Positions 8,523 through 18,093 of a stretch of 64,000 nucleotides of DNA are shown piece after piece. This DNA is from Hahella chejuensis KCTC 2396 (lineage in GTDB: Bacteria > Pseudomonadota > Gammaproteobacteria > Pseudomonadales > Oleiphilaceae): contig NC_007645.1 in NCBI RefSeq assembly GCF_000012985.1, forward strand, positions 4,176,581 to 4,240,580. Reading direction: 5' to 3'. Position 1 is the first letter of the stretch; every line of letters starts with the position of its first letter. The position numbers and the translations under genes are program-made. Under the pieces are notes generated by a model. That model had not been told where the DNA came from and did no database searches. It saw only the letters and a list, made by a program, of their open reading frames with translations.

Positions 8523-10081
8523 TCCTGCTCGCCCTGCCATTGGATACGGTACAGATCGCGACGACGGTCCAGATAGTTACGCACTGAGCCTTCGTTCTGC
8601 AGTTCCTGCAGCTTGTTCAAGTCCAGATCCACGATCAGCGTCATTTCCGTATTCGGCGTGGTTTCCGCCATGATGGCGTCATGCGGGAATGCGAAGTCTG
8701 AAGGCGAAAAGACCGCTGACTGGGCGTACTGGATATCCACGCTGTCCACCTGCGGCAGGTTGCCCACCGAACCGGCGATGGCCACATAGCACTCATTCTC
8801 AATCGCCCGCGCCTGGGCGCAGCGGCGCACGCGCAGATAGCCGTTCTTGGTGTCGGTCCAGAACGGCACCAACAAAATCTCCACTTCCTGATCCGACAAC
8901 AGACGCGCCAGTTCCGGGAACTCCACGTCGTAGCAGATCAGAATGCCCACTTTGCCGAAATCCGTGTTGAATACGGTCAACTCGTCGCCGCCCTGCATGG
9001 TCCACTCTTTCTTTTCATGAGGAGTGGGGTGCAACTTGTACTGCGCCTCAACGCCGCCATCGCGGCGACACATATAAGCCACGTTATACAGTTCGCCGTC
9101 CTCAATCACCGGCATGCTGCCGGCCACCACGTTGATGTTGTAACTCACCGCCAGGCGGGAGATCTCCTCCACCATCTTGTCTGTAAAGCCAGCCAGATAT
9201 TTGATGGCGTCAATGGAGTTGGCGTGACGCTCCAACCCCATGAGCGGCGCATTGAAGAACTCGGGGAACAACGCCACGTCACACTTATAGTCCGACAGCG
9301 CGTCAATGAAATACTCCACCTGTTGCAACACTTCTTCCGCGCTGCGCATCTGACGCATCTGCCACTGTACGCAGCCGACGCGGGCGGTGGTCTTGGCGGC
9401 GCCGATCAGTTGCTTGGCGCCAGGCTCGTAGTTCAGGTTATCCCATTGCAACAGAGTGGCGTAGCCTTTGGACTCTTTGTCCTCCGGCAGGTACCCCGTA
9501 ATGATTTTTTTCACCATGAAGTCGTTGGACAGCTGGAACGTCAGAATCGGGTCGTAAACTTCTTTGCGACTAACCGCTTCGAGGTACTCCTCCGGCGTCA
9601 TGCTTTTCGCGTAGGACTGATAATTGGGGATGCGCCCCCCGGCCACGATGGCGCGCAGGTTCAGGTTACGGCACAGCTCTTTGCGGCCTTCATACAAACG
9701 ACGTCCCAGGCGCATGTCGCGGTAATCCGGATCAACGAATACATCCACGCCGTACAGCACATCGCCATTGGGGTCGTGGGTGGTGAGATAGGCGTCGCCG
9801 GTGACTTCGTCATAGGTGTGCTGATCGCCGAATTTGTGATAATCGATGATTACCGAGAAAGCCGCAGCGACCACCTTGCCGTTGTCTTCAATACAGATCT
9901 GGCCTTCCGGGAAAGTTTTCAGTTGCGCGCGAAATTTACGCTTGGTCCAGGCGCCGCCCAGGTTGTGATAGACCTTGTCCATCACCGCCTTGATGTCGTT
10001 GTAATCAGCCAATAACAGATGGCGCAGTATCAAGTGATGATCAAGACTTTCCTCTTTAACTTTGTCGTCTTTCATATCCAT
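8516..10081 (-). CDS. GNAT acetyltransferase-nitrilase (carbon-nitrogen hydrolase) fusion
   Basis: 521 residues with two enzyme domains. The N-terminal part (about 15-190) is GNAT-like, with a central VLYGVDVFVDPDYRDMRLGRRLYEGRKEL segment in which the R-x-x-x-L-G-R-R-L stretch fits the acetyl-CoA-binding loop. The C-terminal part (about 230-510) is a nitrilase-superfamily amidohydrolase with the full Glu-Lys-Cys triad in view: FPEFF, then KLHPTPHEKKEW, then ILICYDVEFPE. This fusion is a known bacterial arrangement whose substrate is not established. Cytoplasmic, monocistronic. Two Met codons lie close together at the start (10081 and 10075); the first is used here. Confidence 0.9.
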   Translation of the reverse strand: MDMKDDKVKEESLDHHLILRHLLLADYNDIKAVMDKVYHNLGGAWTKRKFRAQLKTFPEGQICIEDNGKVVAAAFSVIIDYHKFGDQHTYDEVTGDAYLTTHDPNGDVLYGVDVFVDPDYRDMRLGRRLYEGRKELCRNLNLRAIVAGGRIPNYQSYAKSMTPEEYLEAVSRKEVYDPILTFQLSNDFMVKKIITGYLPEDKESKGYATLLQWDNLNYEPGAKQLIGAAKTTARVGCVQWQMRQMRSAEEVLQQVEYFIDALSDYKCDVALFPEFFNAPLMGLERHANSIDAIKYLAGFTDKMVEEISRLAVSYNINVVAGSMPVIEDGELYNVAYMCRRDGGVEAQYKLHPTPHEKKEWTMQGGDELTVFNTDFGKVGILICYDVEFPELARLLSDQEVEILLVPFWTDTKNGYLRVRRCAQARAIENECYVAIAGSVGNLPQVDSVDIQYAQSAVFSPSDFAFPHDAIMAETTPNTEMTLIVDLDLNKLQELQNEGSVRNYLDRRRDLYRIQWQGEQEE

Positions 10082-10586
10082 TCCCAGTTTCTAGTTATTT
10101 CGACTTCCCTGCCTCTACACGACGATGCGCGTCTAGATACAAGGAAAGCGCTTTGGATGAAAATTAGCCTTATTTAAACAAGCACTTATAAAGTTGTCCA
10201 AACATTCAGATTAATATACGTTAAGCTCCTGGCGCACGTCGTCGCATTTCAGTCGCGCTTTTCCAAACCTATACTTATACGCGTAGGCGCTGTGTTTTTG
10301 ATCAAAACCTGCAACAAATATCGATGACTTTTATTCATTTGAATAACTGGAGTCTATCGCCATACAAGAGAACGACGGCGTCCGAAAAATGGCGGATGCA
10401 AATTTAATCCGACAGCGATTTCATATCGTGATAATGTCTAAAGGTAGCCGACTTTTTCGTCTATCGTTTTAGTTACACGTTTTTTATAATGAGCGCCTTA
10501 GCTCTGTTGAGATTTGCGAGTGTTTTGGGAATTTACGCCCGGTCGGCTCGAACAAGGATCAACAAGGAAGACTGCGAGGTGATACT
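10082..10586. other. Long intergenic region upstream of gacA
   Basis: This 505-base region separates the GNAT-nitrilase gene (minus) from the response regulator gene (plus). It is noticeably AT-rich compared with the flanking genes. It contains the TATAAT at 10485-10490 listed separately. No other gene, repeat or RNA structure could be supported. Confidence 0.45.
10485..10490 (+). promoter_or_regulatory. Candidate -10 box of gacA
   Basis: A perfect TATAAT sits about 96 bases upstream of the gacA start in an AT-rich stretch. A matching -35 box at the usual distance (TATCGT, 10462-10467) is poor, so the promoter may need an activator. The implied leader is about 90 bases. Confidence 0.45.
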
Positions 10587-11246
10587 TTGATCAGGGTGTT
10601 AATTGTTGATGACCACGAGCTGGTGCGCGCCGGCTTGTCCAGAATGTTAAAAGATGAAGACGGTATTGAAGTAGTCGCAGAAGCCCGGTCGGGTGAGGAA
10701 GCAGTCAGTATTGTCCGCCAGCATCCAATCGATATTATTCTCATGGATATTCGTATGCCCGGCATTGGCGGGCTGGAAGCCATGCGTCGCATTCATCGTA
10801 TCGATGAGAGCGTCAAAGTGGTGGCGGTGACCGCCTGTGAAGACGACCCATTTCCTTCACGGGTCATGAAAGCCGGCGCTTCCGCCTATATCACCAAGGG
10901 CGCGGACATCACCGAGATGGTCAAAGCCATCCGCGTGGTGCACGCCGGGCAACGCTACATCAGCCCGGACATTGCGCAGAAAATGGCGTTGCGCCCGTTT
11001 GACGCGGAGGAAGGCGATGTATTTGAGAGCTTGTCCGAACGGGAGATGCAAATCGCCATGATGATCGTGAATTGCCACAAGGTGCAGGAGATTTCCGACA
11101 AGCTCTGCCTGAGCCCGAAAACGGTCAACAGCTACCGCTATCGTATTTTCGAGAAACTGAACATCAACAGTGACGTTGAACTCACCCTTCTCGCCATTCG
11201 GCATGGTATGCTCGACGCCAATCAGGTCGGCAGCCTGAAAACCTGA
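10587..11246 (+). CDS. gacA: GacA/UvrY-type response regulator
   Basis: 219 residues. The start is a TTG, six bases after GAGGT (10576-10580), which gives the canonical family N-terminus MIRVLIVDDHELVRAGL. The receiver domain (about 1-120) has the acidic pair D8-D9, the phospho-acceptor D54 in ILMDIRMPG and the conserved Lys in ITKG. A LuxR-type helix-turn-helix follows (about 148-210; LSEREMQIAMM, LCLSPKTVNSYRYRIFEKL). The protein is the regulator half of the BarA/GacS two-component system, which drives Csr/Rsm small RNAs. The order gacA-uvrC-pgsA is conserved in many Gammaproteobacteria and supports the assignment. About 104 bases separate it from uvrC. Confidence 0.93.
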   Translation: MIRVLIVDDHELVRAGLSRMLKDEDGIEVVAEARSGEEAVSIVRQHPIDIILMDIRMPGIGGLEAMRRIHRIDESVKVVAVTACEDDPFPSRVMKAGASAYITKGADITEMVKAIRVVHAGQRYISPDIAQKMALRPFDAEEGDVFESLSEREMQIAMMIVNCHKVQEISDKLCLSPKTVNSYRYRIFEKLNINSDVELTLLAIRHGMLDANQVGSLKT

Positions 11247-11350
11247 ACTCAGGGTCTGCGGCGACACTGAAATATCGCCCGCCCCCAGCGCCGATTCGAC
11301 CACGACGGAATCGGCGCAATTAACAATAACCCGACAAAAAATCCTGATCG

Positions 11351-13189
11351 GTGGAATCACAGTCCATTTTCGACGCTAAATCATTTCTCAAACAACTCAC
11401 CACGCGTCCCGGCGTCTATCGCATGATGGACGCCCGCGGCGAGGTGTTGTACGTCGGCAAGGCGCGCAATCTGAAAAACCGCGTCAGCAGTTATTTCCGC
11501 AACACCGGCGTCAGCATCAAGACCCGTGCGTTGGTGGAGAAAATCGCCGACATTGAAATCACCATCACCCACAGCGAAACCGAAGCGCTGCTGCTTGAAC
11601 AGAATCTGATCAAGACGCTAAAGCCGCCCTATAACATTCTGCTGCGGGATGATAAATCCTATCCCTATATCTATCTGTCGTCCCATGACGAATATCCCTC
11701 GCTGACGTTTCGGCGGGTGCGCCAGAAAAAGACAGGCAAGGGCCGCTTCTTCGGCCCCTACACCAGCGCCGCCGCCGTACGCGAAAGCCTGGCGCTGCTA
11801 CAGAAGATTTTCCGCATCCGCCAGTGTGAGGACAGTTTTTTCAGTAACCGCTCCCGTCCCTGCCTGCAACATCAGATTGGGCGCTGCAGCGCGCCCTGCG
11901 TGGGGTTGATCGATCCGCAGAGCTATGCGGAAGATATGTCACACGCCACCATGTTTCTGGAGGGGCGTAACCCGGAAATCATTAACGAAACCATCCAGCA
12001 GATGGAGGTCGCTTCGGCGCAATTGGATTTTGAGCGGGCGGCGGTGCTGCGCGATCAGGTGGACTATCTGCGCCGCGTGCAGGAGCAGCAGGCGATTGAA
12101 GGCGTGGCTCGCGACATCGACGCCTTCGCACTCTCGTCATCATTGGAATTAGTAGTGGTGCATGGCCTGTTTATCCGCGCCGGTCGCGTGGTCGGCAGCA
12201 AATCTTTCTATTTGTCGGAGAGACTGGAAAGCGATGACGGCGACCTGTTGTCCTCCTTCCTCAACCAATACTACTTCGGCGAGCATGCTATCTATGGTCT
12301 GCCCCAGGAAATCACTACTACCGTCGGACTGACGGATAAGGACGCGCTGAAAGCCGCCTTCAAAGAAGTTTTCAACCGTAACGTCCGGATCGAGCACAAT
12401 GTGCGCAGCAACCGGGCGGAATGGCTGCATCTGGCGCAGACCAACGCCAATCAGGCGCTGAGTACGCGCATGCAGTCGCAGGACGCGCAGCTGCAACGCT
12501 GGCAGTCATTCTGCGACGCGCTGAACCTGGAAGCTTCCGTGAAGCGGGTGGAATGCTTTGACGTCAGCCACACCTTCGGCGAAGCCACCGTCGCGTCCTG
12601 CGTGGTGTTCGGCCCGGAAGGGGCGATCAAGGACCTGTACCGCCGATACAATATCAAGGATGTGCCCGCCGGCGACGATTATCACGCCATGGAGCAGGCG
12701 CTGACGCGACGCTACAGCAAGCTGAAAGACAGCGACGTCGGCCTGCCGGACATCATTCTGATCGACGGCGGCAAGGGGCAGCTCGGCATCGCCCATCAAG
12801 TCTTTGACGAACTGCAGATCACCGGCGTGACGCTGATTGGCGTCGCCAAAGGCGTAACGCGGAAACCCGGCATGGAAACCTTGTTCATTTCCGCGGATAA
12901 TTCGATCCTGAATCTGCCGGGCGACTCCACCGCCCTGCATCTGATTCAGCAGATCAGGGATGAGGCTCACCGGTTTGCGATCACTGGACACCGGAACCAG
13001 CGCAATAAAAAGCGAACGCAATCGGTTTTAGACGCCGTGCCCGGCATCGGTCCCAAACGCAGACGGGACCTGCTCAACTATTTCGGCAGCGTGCGCAACA
13101 TAGAACGAGCCAGCCTCGAAGAAATCAAGCGCGTGCCTGGCATTAGTGAAGTGATAGCTCAAACAATTTATGCAGCCTTCCATGAATAA
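11351..13189 (+). CDS. uvrC: UvrABC excision nuclease subunit C
   Basis: 612 residues, full family length. GTG start with a weak ribosome binding site. Domains in order: GIY-YIG nuclease (about 15-95; RPGVYRMMDARGEVLYVGKARNLKNRV), a cysteine cluster of four (QCEDSFF, RPCLQ, GRCSAPC, about 155-180) at the position of the reported iron-sulfur site, UvrB-interacting UVR segment (about 205-240), the C-terminal RNase H-like endonuclease (ECFDVSHTFGEATVAS) and a double helix-hairpin-helix (VPGIGPKRRRDLLNYFGS, KRVPGISEVIAQTIY). It makes both incisions in nucleotide excision repair. Its last codons overlap the pgsA start. Confidence 0.97.
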   Translation: MESQSIFDAKSFLKQLTTRPGVYRMMDARGEVLYVGKARNLKNRVSSYFRNTGVSIKTRALVEKIADIEITITHSETEALLLEQNLIKTLKPPYNILLRDDKSYPYIYLSSHDEYPSLTFRRVRQKKTGKGRFFGPYTSAAAVRESLALLQKIFRIRQCEDSFFSNRSRPCLQHQIGRCSAPCVGLIDPQSYAEDMSHATMFLEGRNPEIINETIQQMEVASAQLDFERAAVLRDQVDYLRRVQEQQAIEGVARDIDAFALSSSLELVVVHGLFIRAGRVVGSKSFYLSERLESDDGDLLSSFLNQYYFGEHAIYGLPQEITTTVGLTDKDALKAAFKEVFNRNVRIEHNVRSNRAEWLHLAQTNANQALSTRMQSQDAQLQRWQSFCDALNLEASVKRVECFDVSHTFGEATVASCVVFGPEGAIKDLYRRYNIKDVPAGDDYHAMEQALTRRYSKLKDSDVGLPDIILIDGGKGQLGIAHQVFDELQITGVTLIGVAKGVTRKPGMETLFISADNSILNLPGDSTALHLIQQIRDEAHRFAITGHRNQRNKKRTQSVLDAVPGIGPKRRRDLLNYFGSVRNIERASLEEIKRVPGISEVIAQTIYAAFHE

Positions 13190-13760
13190 ACGCTCAAGAA
13201 AGTCGGTTTTTCTCAATTTTCCCAACATCCTGACCTTGGGCAGACTCGTCCTGATTCCGGTCATCGTCGTCATTTATTACCTTCCCTTTCAGGGCAATTA
13301 TGTTGTGGCGGCTGCGATTTTCGCCCTGGCGGCGGCGACGGACTGGCTGGACGGCTACCTGGCCCGACGCTGGAATCAAATGACGCCCTTTGGCGCGTTT
13401 CTCGACCCGGTGGCGGATAAAGTGATCGTGGCGGTAGCGCTGGCCATGCTGGTGGAAGCTCACCACAATCTGATCCTTACCGCTCCCGCCATTGTTATTA
13501 TTGGACGGGAAATCGTCATTTCCGCCCTGCGGGAATGGATGGCGGAAATGGGCAAACGCGCCAGCATCGCGGTGAACTTTATCGGCAAAGTCAAAACCAG
13601 CTGCCAGATGCTCGCCATCACTGCCCTGCTCGCGTTCCCCCCGGAGATGAAAGAAGCCTGGGCGGGCTTGGCGCTGCTCTATATCGCCGCCCTGCTCACA
13701 CTCTGGTCCATGTTCGTGTATCTGCGGGCGGCCTGGCCGGAGCTGACCCGGGATTCCTGA
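13182..13760 (+). CDS. pgsA: CDP-diacylglycerol-glycerol-3-phosphate 3-phosphatidyltransferase
   Basis: 192 residues from ATG 13182, which overlaps the uvrC stop; an upstream in-frame ATG at 13170 would add four residues. The catalytic CDP-alcohol phosphotransferase motif is complete: DGYLARRWNQMTPFGAFLD followed by PVAD, matching DGx2ARx8Gx3Dx3D. Several hydrophobic helices place it in the inner membrane, where it makes phosphatidylglycerol phosphate. Translational coupling with uvrC follows the usual gammaproteobacterial arrangement. Confidence 0.95.
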   Translation: MNKRSRKSVFLNFPNILTLGRLVLIPVIVVIYYLPFQGNYVVAAAIFALAAATDWLDGYLARRWNQMTPFGAFLDPVADKVIVAVALAMLVEAHHNLILTAPAIVIIGREIVISALREWMAEMGKRASIAVNFIGKVKTSCQMLAITALLAFPPEMKEAWAGLALLYIAALLTLWSMFVYLRAAWPELTRDS

Positions 13761-14027
13761 TTCCCCGCACTGTCTGAAGGTCTACTGGCGTATTGCCTGA
13801 AGGTATATTGACGCCCTGCGCCAGACCTTCGCGGCGACCTGAAGTTACCCACTGGTTACTTGGTCGTCGCTCCCGCTGCACAATGAAACACCTGACCGCG
13901 AAACCGCAACAGGCTGATAACAAAGCGCCTGGTCGCCAATCTGATGTAACAAAAATATTACCGGGAAAACTGGCGAAACCTCACTCCTTGGCCAAGACTT
14001 GATTGTAAGGGTGTAGAGGTGGCGAAT

Positions 14028-14324
14028 ATGAAGGATGCAATAAGTAAACTAAAACCCGCCAAAGCCAAGGCGGTCATTGACAGCTTCGAAAACTCATGGA
14101 TGATCTGGGAAATGGTCAGGGAGGCCAAGGCTCACGGTAGATGCGAACGCAAAATAGTCGTCGACCGCGATTTTTCCCCTCTTGAACTTGAACAGGCGTT
14201 TCGTTGCCTGGGCCTGAGTTTCGGATCTTTCGTGGACAAGAAAGTGGATATGGCCGAGTGGTTTTTATGGCTGGTCTGCCCCGAAACCATCGTTTCCTAC
14301 GCAGAGCCGGACCCGCCTTATTGA
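14028..14324 (+). CDS. Hypothetical protein
   Basis: 98 residues from ATG 14028, seven bases after GAGGTG; an in-frame GTG at 14019 is an alternative start. The sequence is helical and basic at the start (MKDAISKLKPAKAKAVIDSF), with a Trp-rich middle (NSWMIWEMV) and AEWFLWLVCPETIVSY near the end. I do not recognise the family and see no signal peptide. The 267 bases between pgsA and this gene contain a 17-base imperfect direct repeat with a 23-base period (13774-13790 and 13797-13813). It is convergent with the L,D-transpeptidase gene. Confidence 0.65.
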   Translation: MKDAISKLKPAKAKAVIDSFENSWMIWEMVREAKAHGRCERKIVVDRDFSPLELEQAFRCLGLSFGSFVDKKVDMAEWFLWLVCPETIVSYAEPDPPY

Positions 14325-14358
14325 AGCGTCTGGCGACGCTCCATGTAACATTGAAATC

Positions 14359-15105
14359 TTAACTGGATTTGACGTCGCTGACGGCGAAAGGCCGCAGTGA
14401 CTGCTCAATATCCTGATACAGCTCTGGCAACCAGGCGGGCGCGCTCTGTGGCGTCGCCTCCGGGGCGCGCATGCGGAAGTCATGAGGAGCGATGATCACG
14501 TCAATATTAGTCACTCCCACTCGGTTAGCCAGAATAAACAAATCCTCCACCGCCGGGTCGCCCATCGCGAGACAGCCCACGGATGACGCCTTGCCATGTA
14601 TAAAGATATCTCCGCCCGGCGACGTACGCCCTTCCGCCTGAGCATGTTTGAGGTCAAACGGACTGGGATAGTTCAGTTTCATGGAAAGATGGAAGCTGCT
14701 GTTGGGATTGAAGCCTTCAATCCGGTAAAAACCCTCCGGCACCTGCCGATCCCCTTCCCGTAACTTGGGACCGGCGACGCCGCTGGCGGCTTGAATGGGA
14801 TAGGCGCTGACCAGAACCTGTACGCCGTCCTGCTCCGCCCATAACTCCAAGCGCTTCTCTTCCTTAAACGCCAACAGGGTAATACGCTGCGGCGGATAGG
14901 TTACGCCCGCCCTGGCGAAAGCGTCCTGCAAGCCAGGCTCCACCACTGGTCCGATATTGCGCATCACATCATCGACTGTCCGTCGTCCTTTCAGATCCAG
15001 ATACAGAGGAACCCAGACCGAGCGTCCAAACTTATAAAAACAGGTCAGGGCCAATGTCGCCGCCAGCGATACGCCCACCATTACAAATTTGAACTTCTTC
15101 GACAT
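14359..15105 (-). CDS. L,D-transpeptidase (YkuD family)
   Basis: 248 residues from the ATG at 15105, which follows GGAG by eight bases; the frame stays open to 15144 but that extension lacks a ribosome binding site. An N-terminal hydrophobic segment (about residues 6-24) is a signal peptide or membrane anchor. The YkuD catalytic motif is in view as IFIHGKASSVGCLAMGD, with the conserved His, Ser, Gly and nucleophilic Cys. The layout resembles the YafK-like subgroup with a preceding region that contains VPEGFYRIEGFNPNSSFHLS. It should act on peptidoglycan in the periplasm, by cross-linking or lipoprotein attachment. Confidence 0.88.
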   Translation of the reverse strand: MSKKFKFVMVGVSLAATLALTCFYKFGRSVWVPLYLDLKGRRTVDDVMRNIGPVVEPGLQDAFARAGVTYPPQRITLLAFKEEKRLELWAEQDGVQVLVSAYPIQAASGVAGPKLREGDRQVPEGFYRIEGFNPNSSFHLSMKLNYPSPFDLKHAQAEGRTSPGGDIFIHGKASSVGCLAMGDPAVEDLFILANRVGVTNIDVIIAPHDFRMRAPEATPQSAPAWLPELYQDIEQSLRPFAVSDVKSS

Positions 15106-15419
15106 ATCGCCCACTCCGCTCAACGCCCCATTGGACCCAACCATGACATTTACGCCGCCAGATCATAATGACTCGCGACATTCACCTCAACTCATTAGCC
15201 TCGCCTCATTCTTCTCGCCTCAACTTTATGCGCGCCGTTAACCCCGAAATCTTCTACGCGCTGCTATATTCAAAGTGAGGGACGGTCGCGTTTACTGGAG
15301 CCTGGTGAAACAGCGGCTGGCGCGCCCGCTATGAGTGGCCACAAGATGCGGTGCGTCAAAGCGGCGGAAATCTCTCTCGATATGATGAGCAACTGAATCA
15401 GTGAGTTAACGGACAGCGC
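15106..15419. other. Divergent intergenic region upstream of the FtsH-type gene
   Basis: About 314 bases between the L,D-transpeptidase start (minus) and the FtsH-type start (plus). A 20-codon frame opens at ATG 15331, close to the FtsH-type start, but has no good ribosome binding site and is not called. I see no heat-shock sigma consensus or other recognisable site. Confidence 0.4.
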
Positions 15420-17279
15420 ATGAGCAATACTGATCCTCAACCACCACAGAAGCTGCCTTTGAACTGGGTTGTCTGGACGCTGGCGGTCGCTTTGATGCTG
15501 TATTATCTGCCCGCCATGCGCGACCGCCCGGAGCCCGCCATCAAGCTACCCTATAGCGAATTCAGAATGCTGTTGCGAGAAGGGCAAATCAGTAGCGTCA
15601 CCCTGCGCGGCAGTGAACTTGACGGCAAATTCATCACTCCCCGCATGTTCCCGGAGCAACGCCGTCAATACTCCCGATTTTTGACGCAACTGCCGGATTT
15701 TGGCAATGAAGCCATATTGGCGGAGCTAGAGGAGCAGAATATTCCGCTGGAGGTGAAAGAAGGCCATGACGCCAGCAGTTCCAAGGTGATTTTGCTGTCC
15801 TATCTGCCCTGGATCATGTTCATGATCATCCTGTTCTGGCTGTCCCGGCGCACCTTTCGCAACTTTTCCGGCCGGGGCGGCGCTTTTGATTTTGACAAAC
15901 GCCTGGAGACCCAGTTTGAGTGTCAAAAGCCGGACACCACTTTCGACGAGGTCGCCGGCCAGACGAACGCCAAACGGGAAGTGCAGGAGTTGGTGGAATA
16001 CCTGCGCGACCCTGACCGCTTTCACCGCGTCGGCGCTCTGGCTCCGCGGGGCGTATTGCTGATGGGCCCGCCCGGAACCGGCAAGACCCTGCTGGCCCGC
16101 GCCCTGGCAGGAGAGGCTGGCGTCAATTTCTACCCCATGTCCGCGTCTGAATTTATTGAAGTTTTCGTCGGCGTCGGCGCATCACGAGTGCGCCAGCTAT
16201 TCAAAATCGCCAAGGAGAACTCCCCCAGCATCATTTTCATTGATGAACTCGACAGCGTCGGCCGCACGCGCGGCGCAGGCTACGGCGGAGGCCATGACGA
16301 AAGAGAGCAAACCCTGAACCAGATACTCGCAGAAATGGATGGTTTCGCCGGCCACGATGCAGTCATCGTATTGGCCGCCACCAATCGCCCGGACGTACTG
16401 GACCCGGCGCTGATGCGCCCAGGCCGGTTCGATCGCCACGTCACCCTGGATTTACCGGACCAGGAGGGCCGCGTCGCCATTCTCAAAGTACACGCCAGAC
16501 ACATTCCACTGGCGGACGACGTCAACCTCAATCAGGTGGCGGCGGGAACGCCGGGATTCTCTGGCGCTGACCTGAAAAACCTGATTAACGAAGCCGCCAT
16601 CCAGGCCGCGCGGGAAAATCGGGATCACGTGCACAGTCTGGATTTCGATATCGCCCGGGATAAGATCATCATGGGCGCAGAGCGCACTCTGATTATTCCT
16701 CCAGATGAGAAGCATCGTCTCGCCGTGCATGAATCCGGACACACGCTGGTCGCCTATTACCTGCCCAACACCGATCCTCTGTACAAAGTCTCCATCGTCC
16801 CGCATGGACGCAGCTTGGGCGGCACCCACCAACTACCGCTGCAGGAACGACATACTTATCCTGAAGAGTATCTGCGCGACAAGCTGGCGGTGATGCTGGC
16901 GGGCCGTATCGCCGAGCGTGAACTGCTGGGCAGCGTCAGCACCGGCGCTGACGACGATATCCATCAGGCGACGGGGCTCGCCCGCGCCATGGTCAGCCGC
17001 TGGGGCATGTCGAAAGAAGTGGGCCCAGTGGATTTGCGCGACAGCGAAGAACACCCTTTCCTCGGCCGCGAAATGGCCCAGCCGCACCACCACAGCGAGT
17101 TCTCAGCGGAAATCATCGACAAGGCCGTACGCGAGCTGCTGGTGGCGGCGGAAACCACCGCCGCCGACCTGATCAGCACGCATAGAGAAAAGCTGGACAG
17201 ACTGGTGGCGTTGCTGGAGCGGTCGGAAACGCTGCATAAGGCGCAGATAGATGAGTGCCTGCAAACCGGGGCGTCGTAA
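15420..17279 (+). CDS. ftsH: FtsH-type membrane AAA+ zinc metalloprotease
   Basis: 619 residues. A membrane helix (about 13-31), a short periplasmic domain (about 40-120) and a second helix (about 122-142) precede the AAA+ module. Walker A GPPGTGKT, pore loop FVGVGASR, Walker [12 protein letters not shown] and the second region of homology ([20 protein letters not shown]) are all present. The protease domain has HESGH instead of the commoner HEAGH, still an HExxH zinc site, and a downstream acidic segment [12 protein letters not shown] that can supply the third ligand. It degrades membrane and cytosolic proteins. It is probably an accessory paralogue, because the usual neighbours rlmE and folP are absent and an Hsp20 gene lies next to it. 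Confidence 0.9.
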   Translation: MSNTDPQPPQKLPLNWVVWTLAVALMLYYLPAMRDRPEPAIKLPYSEFRMLLREGQISSVTLRGSELDGKFITPRMFPEQRRQYSRFLTQLPDFGNEAILAELEEQNIPLEVKEGHDASSSKVILLSYLPWIMFMIILFWLSRRTFRNFSGRGGAFDFDKRLETQFECQKPDTTFDEVAGQTNAKREVQELVEYLRDPDRFHRVGALAPRGVLLMGPPGTGKTLLARALAGEAGVNFYPMSASEFIEVFVGVGASRVRQLFKIAKENSPSIIFIDELDSVGRTRGAGYGGGHDEREQTLNQILAEMDGFAGHDAVIVLAATNRPDVLDPALMRPGRFDRHVTLDLPDQEGRVAILKVHARHIPLADDVNLNQVAAGTPGFSGADLKNLINEAAIQAARENRDHVHSLDFDIARDKIIMGAERTLIIPPDEKHRLAVHESGHTLVAYYLPNTDPLYKVSIVPHGRSLGGTHQLPLQERHTYPEEYLRDKLAVMLAGRIAERELLGSVSTGADDDIHQATGLARAMVSRWGMSKEVGPVDLRDSEEHPFLGREMAQPHHHSEFSAEIIDKAVRELLVAAETTAADLISTHREKLDRLVALLERSETLHKAQIDECLQTGAS

Positions 17280-17286
17280 CGCCCCG
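17267..17286 (+). terminator. Hairpin at the end of the FtsH-type gene
   Basis: A perfect 7-bp GC stem, CGGGGCG (17267-17273) and CGCCCCG (17280-17286), overlaps the stop codon and is followed by ATTTAATC. It is a plausible weak intrinsic terminator between convergent genes. Confidence 0.5.
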
Positions 17287-17310
17287 ATTTAATCCATCCT
17301 CAGGAAAGCG

Positions 17311-17850
17311 TCAATCGCCTTTGATTTCCACTTCCCTGCCCTTCACCGCCACTTCACCGGACTTGGGCACTTTCAAGGTCAACACGCCGTTTTTGAAACT
17401 TGCGAGCAAACGTTCGCCATCGGCGTTATCGGGCAAAGTGAGGATACGCATAAAACTGCCGTAGCTACGCTCCACGCAGTGATAATCCTCTCTCTTTTCT
17501 TCCGACTCATGCTTCTTTTCACCGCTGATTGTTAACCGCTGGCCATCCAGGCTGACTTTCACATCCTCCTTGGAAACGCCAGGCAGTTCAACGCTGATAC
17601 TGTATGACTCTTTTCCTTCGGAAATATCCAGATTGGGCTTCAGTAATCCCGCCCATTCCCGTCTCAAGCCGAACTCCGGCAGCTCGGGGTATTTAAAGGA
17701 GTGCAGCATATCATCAAAAAGGCGATCCATTTCCTGACGGAACCTCGCCATGGGATAGTTACTGGATTGACGAGAACTGACGGGGACTTCACTCGCTGTT
17801 TTTCCTTCCTGGTGCAGCCAGTTCCAGGGAGACCATTTCTTCAGATTCAT
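17311..17850 (-). CDS. Small heat shock protein, Hsp20 family
   Basis: 179 residues with a strong ribosome binding site (AGGAGG, five bases before ATG). The N-terminal arm (about 1-70) is aromatic-rich and variable. The alpha-crystallin domain (about 70-165) has KPNLDISEGKESYSISVELP, GVSKEDVKVSLDGQRLTISG and the conserved A-x-F-x-N-G-V-L-T-L-x-V-P motif (ASFKNGVLTLKVP). It is an ATP-independent holdase in the cytoplasm. Its pairing with an FtsH-type protease recalls stress-tolerance gene sets that combine Hsp20 and FtsH. A perfect ANR/FNR-type site lies about 125 bases upstream. Confidence 0.93.
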   Translation of the reverse strand: MNLKKWSPWNWLHQEGKTASEVPVSSRQSSNYPMARFRQEMDRLFDDMLHSFKYPELPEFGLRREWAGLLKPNLDISEGKESYSISVELPGVSKEDVKVSLDGQRLTISGEKKHESEEKREDYHCVERSYGSFMRILTLPDNADGERLLASFKNGVLTLKVPKSGEVAVKGREVEIKGD

Positions 17851-17974
17851 ATTGACCTCCTCGCTTCTTTTTCTATGGATAAATGCGTGGCCGACGCATA
17901 TCTATATGCAGACGCCGACACAAAAACAGTGTAGCGCTGCAAGGTATCTTGATGGGAAGGAGTCAGGTTGAATT

Positions 17975-17988
17975 TTGATGGAGATCAA
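17975..17988 (-). promoter_or_regulatory. ANR/FNR-type binding site upstream of hsp20
   Basis: TTGATGGAGATCAA is a perfect match to the FNR/ANR consensus TTGAT-N4-ATCAA. It sits upstream of hsp20 on the minus strand. If its centre is at -41.5, a hexamer CAAGAT lies at the expected -10 position about 23 bases after the site. The nearest other gene ends here, so hsp20 is the likely target. The same site is part of a 7-bp hairpin ATCAACT/AGTTGAT at 17984-18004. Confidence 0.55.
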
Positions 17989-18093
17989 CTGATTTTTAGT
18001 TGATTAATCCATATCAAACTCTGTGCTGAGCGCATTCTTTTATAACGCCAAAGCAAGAAATATTTCCATCGTTATCAAGGCATTATAAGCAGT

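Noticed and set aside
13761-14018. tRNA genes behind pgsA, as in pseudomonads
   Set aside because: The sequence was read for a cloverleaf and a TTCRA arm; none is present.
15331-15396. Short leader peptide upstream of the FtsH-type gene
   Set aside because: About 20 codons, no good ribosome binding site and no regulatory structure around it.
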